Positions 63,220 to 64,000 of a stretch of 64,000 nucleotides of DNA are shown here, piece after piece; positions within the stretch are counted from its first letter, which is position 1; the number at the start of each line of letters is the position of its first letter. A program made the translations under genes and the position numbers. Origin of the DNA: Azospirillum baldaniorum (GTDB lineage: Bacteria; Pseudomonadota; Alphaproteobacteria; Azospirillales; Azospirillaceae); assembly GCF_003119195.2 (NCBI RefSeq), contig NZ_CP022253.1, positions 2,241,001 to 2,305,000 on the forward strand. Reading direction: 5' to 3'. The notes under the pieces are model-generated. The model was not told the origin of the DNA, did not search any database, and saw only the letters and a program-made list of their open reading frames with translations.

Positions 63220-64000
63220 GCCAGAGCAGGCCGCCGGGAAGCGACGACAGGGTGACCGACAGCCCGATCATCAACGACAGGGCCAGCGCGTCGGTGGCGC
63301 CGAGCCCGTAGAGTGCGAAGCCGGCGACGAAGGCGCCTTCCCGCACACCCCAGCCGTTCAGCGAGATGGGCAGGGCCGCCGCGAAGATGGTCATCGGCAC
63401 CACGGCCAGCGCGTCCAGGACCCGCACGGGAATGCCCAGCGCGTGGGCGTAGGCGATCACTGCGAAGACGGTGCAGGCATGGACCGCCGCGCTGTGCAGC
63501 AGCCCAGCCAGCGCCGCGCGGCTGAGCAAGGCGCCGCGCAATCGCGCGACTTGCGCCTGCATCGCCCGCACTGGCGGGCGCAGCAGAACACCCGGCAGCG
63601 GAAGACGGTCCGCCTGGAGCCCCACGACCATGCCAAGGGCGAGCAGCACCACCGCCACCGGTCCGGCCCAGGCGACCGAGGGCGGGGCCGTCGCCACGAG
63701 GTGCGGCAGTCCGAGGAACAGGAGCAGGACGCAGCCGACCAGGGCCAGCAGCCGGTCCAGCACCAGGGCCAGCACCACGGCGGTGGAGGACGCCCCGCCC
63801 CGGTAGGTCAGCCAGCCGCGCACCACGTCGCCGCCCAGCGCCCCCGGCAGCACCTGCCCGAAGAACAAGCCGGTGAACATCAGCCGCATCGCCAGCGCGT
63901 GCGAGACCCGTTCGCCCGCGGCGCGCAGGGCGTCGCGCCAGCGTTCCCCGGCGCAGACCACGGCGAGCAGCTTCGCCATGAAGCCGGCCGCCAGCCAGAC
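63182..64000 (-). CDS. Lysylphosphatidylglycerol-synthase-TM-like membrane protein, partial
   Basis: At least 272 residues continue past the right edge. The visible part has about six hydrophobic segments and resembles the LPG_synthase_TM/UPF0104 flippase-like family ([46 protein letters not shown], and [34 protein letters not shown] with the conserved NGWGVRE motif). Such proteins occur in lipid or hopanoid/glycan pathways. The N-terminus lies outside the window, so the start is unknown. It is tail-to-tail with queG, sharing 38 bases. Confidence 0.8.
   Translation of the reverse strand, partial: VWLAAGFMAKLLAVVCAGERWRDALRAAGERVSHALAMRLMFTGLFFGQVLPGALGGDVVRGWLTYRGGASSTAVVLALVLDRLLALVGCVLLLFLGLPHLVATAPPSVAWAGPVAVVLLALGMVVGLQADRLPLPGVLLRPPVRAMQAQVARLRGALLSRAALAGLLHSAAVHACTVFAVIAYAHALGIPVRVLDALAVVPMTIFAAALPISLNGWGVREGAFVAGFALYGLGATDALALSLMIGLSVTLSSLPGGLLWLSLKGPKGVGRP

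Overview
The window looks like chromosome of an Azospirillum-type alphaproteobacterium (Rhodospirillales). The reasons are a GC content of roughly two thirds, a split alphaproteobacterial tmRNA, a fused trpE(G), a three-subunit proton-translocating transhydrogenase, a COQ9/ubiquinone-type gene next to rpsU, and a long fused indolepyruvate:ferredoxin oxidoreductase. Genus is an inference from gene content, not a database match. Almost all of it is housekeeping DNA. I see no phage, insertion sequence, CRISPR array, tRNA or rRNA.

Layout. 1-9.6 kb: a UPF0114 membrane protein and phoU (divergent), the ilvB-ilvN-ilvC branched-chain amino acid genes, a LysN/ArAT-like aminotransferase, miaA, a cupredoxin-like lipoprotein and serB. 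9.6-17.2 kb: an envelope quality-control block hflK-hflC-DUF2065-degP, then Mrp/ApbC with a His-rich linker and a Kef-type antiporter. 17-24 kb: an ABC importer of the TrpXYZ-like class, DUF983, a TPR-O-GlcNAc-transferase-like protein and thyX. 23.7-26.7 kb: a circularly permuted ssrA followed directly by sspB (the tag and the adaptor that hands tagged proteins to ClpXP), a TfoX-N protein, coq9, def and rpsU. 26.9-34.4 kb: panB, pntAA-pntAB-pntB, DUF2312, and trpE(G) preceded by a complete tryptophan attenuator. 34.3-38 kb: two cation-efflux-type proteins, a CBS protein and a response regulator. 38.3-45.1 kb: the fused indolepyruvate oxidoreductase and a small glycan-type cluster. 45.3-49.2 kb: an ECF sigma/anti-sigma pair downstream of a YeeE/YedE transporter and a periplasmic rhodanese. 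49.5-56.2 kb: a KfrA-N-like protein, an acyl-CoA synthetase, a secreted PHB-depolymerase-family esterase, PepF and a hemerythrin with an FNR/CRP-like palindrome. 56.4-64 kb: a BBE-type FAD oxidase, a UbiB-family protein and the late queuosine pathway queA-tgt-queF-queG, ending in a truncated membrane protein.

The most rewarding signals are regulatory or RNA-level. One is a leaderless-looking trpL with three consecutive Trp codons and mutually exclusive hairpins. Others are the ssrA/sspB pairing, palindromic operators before the hemerythrin and the rhodanese operon, a family of GC-rich dispersed palindromes in the intergenic gaps, and a run of TTCG-capped hairpins behind rpsU. I did not find an entirely new multi-gene system. 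The rhodanese/YeeE/ECF neighbourhood and the TPR/glycosyltransferase/SGNH cluster are the least characterised groupings.
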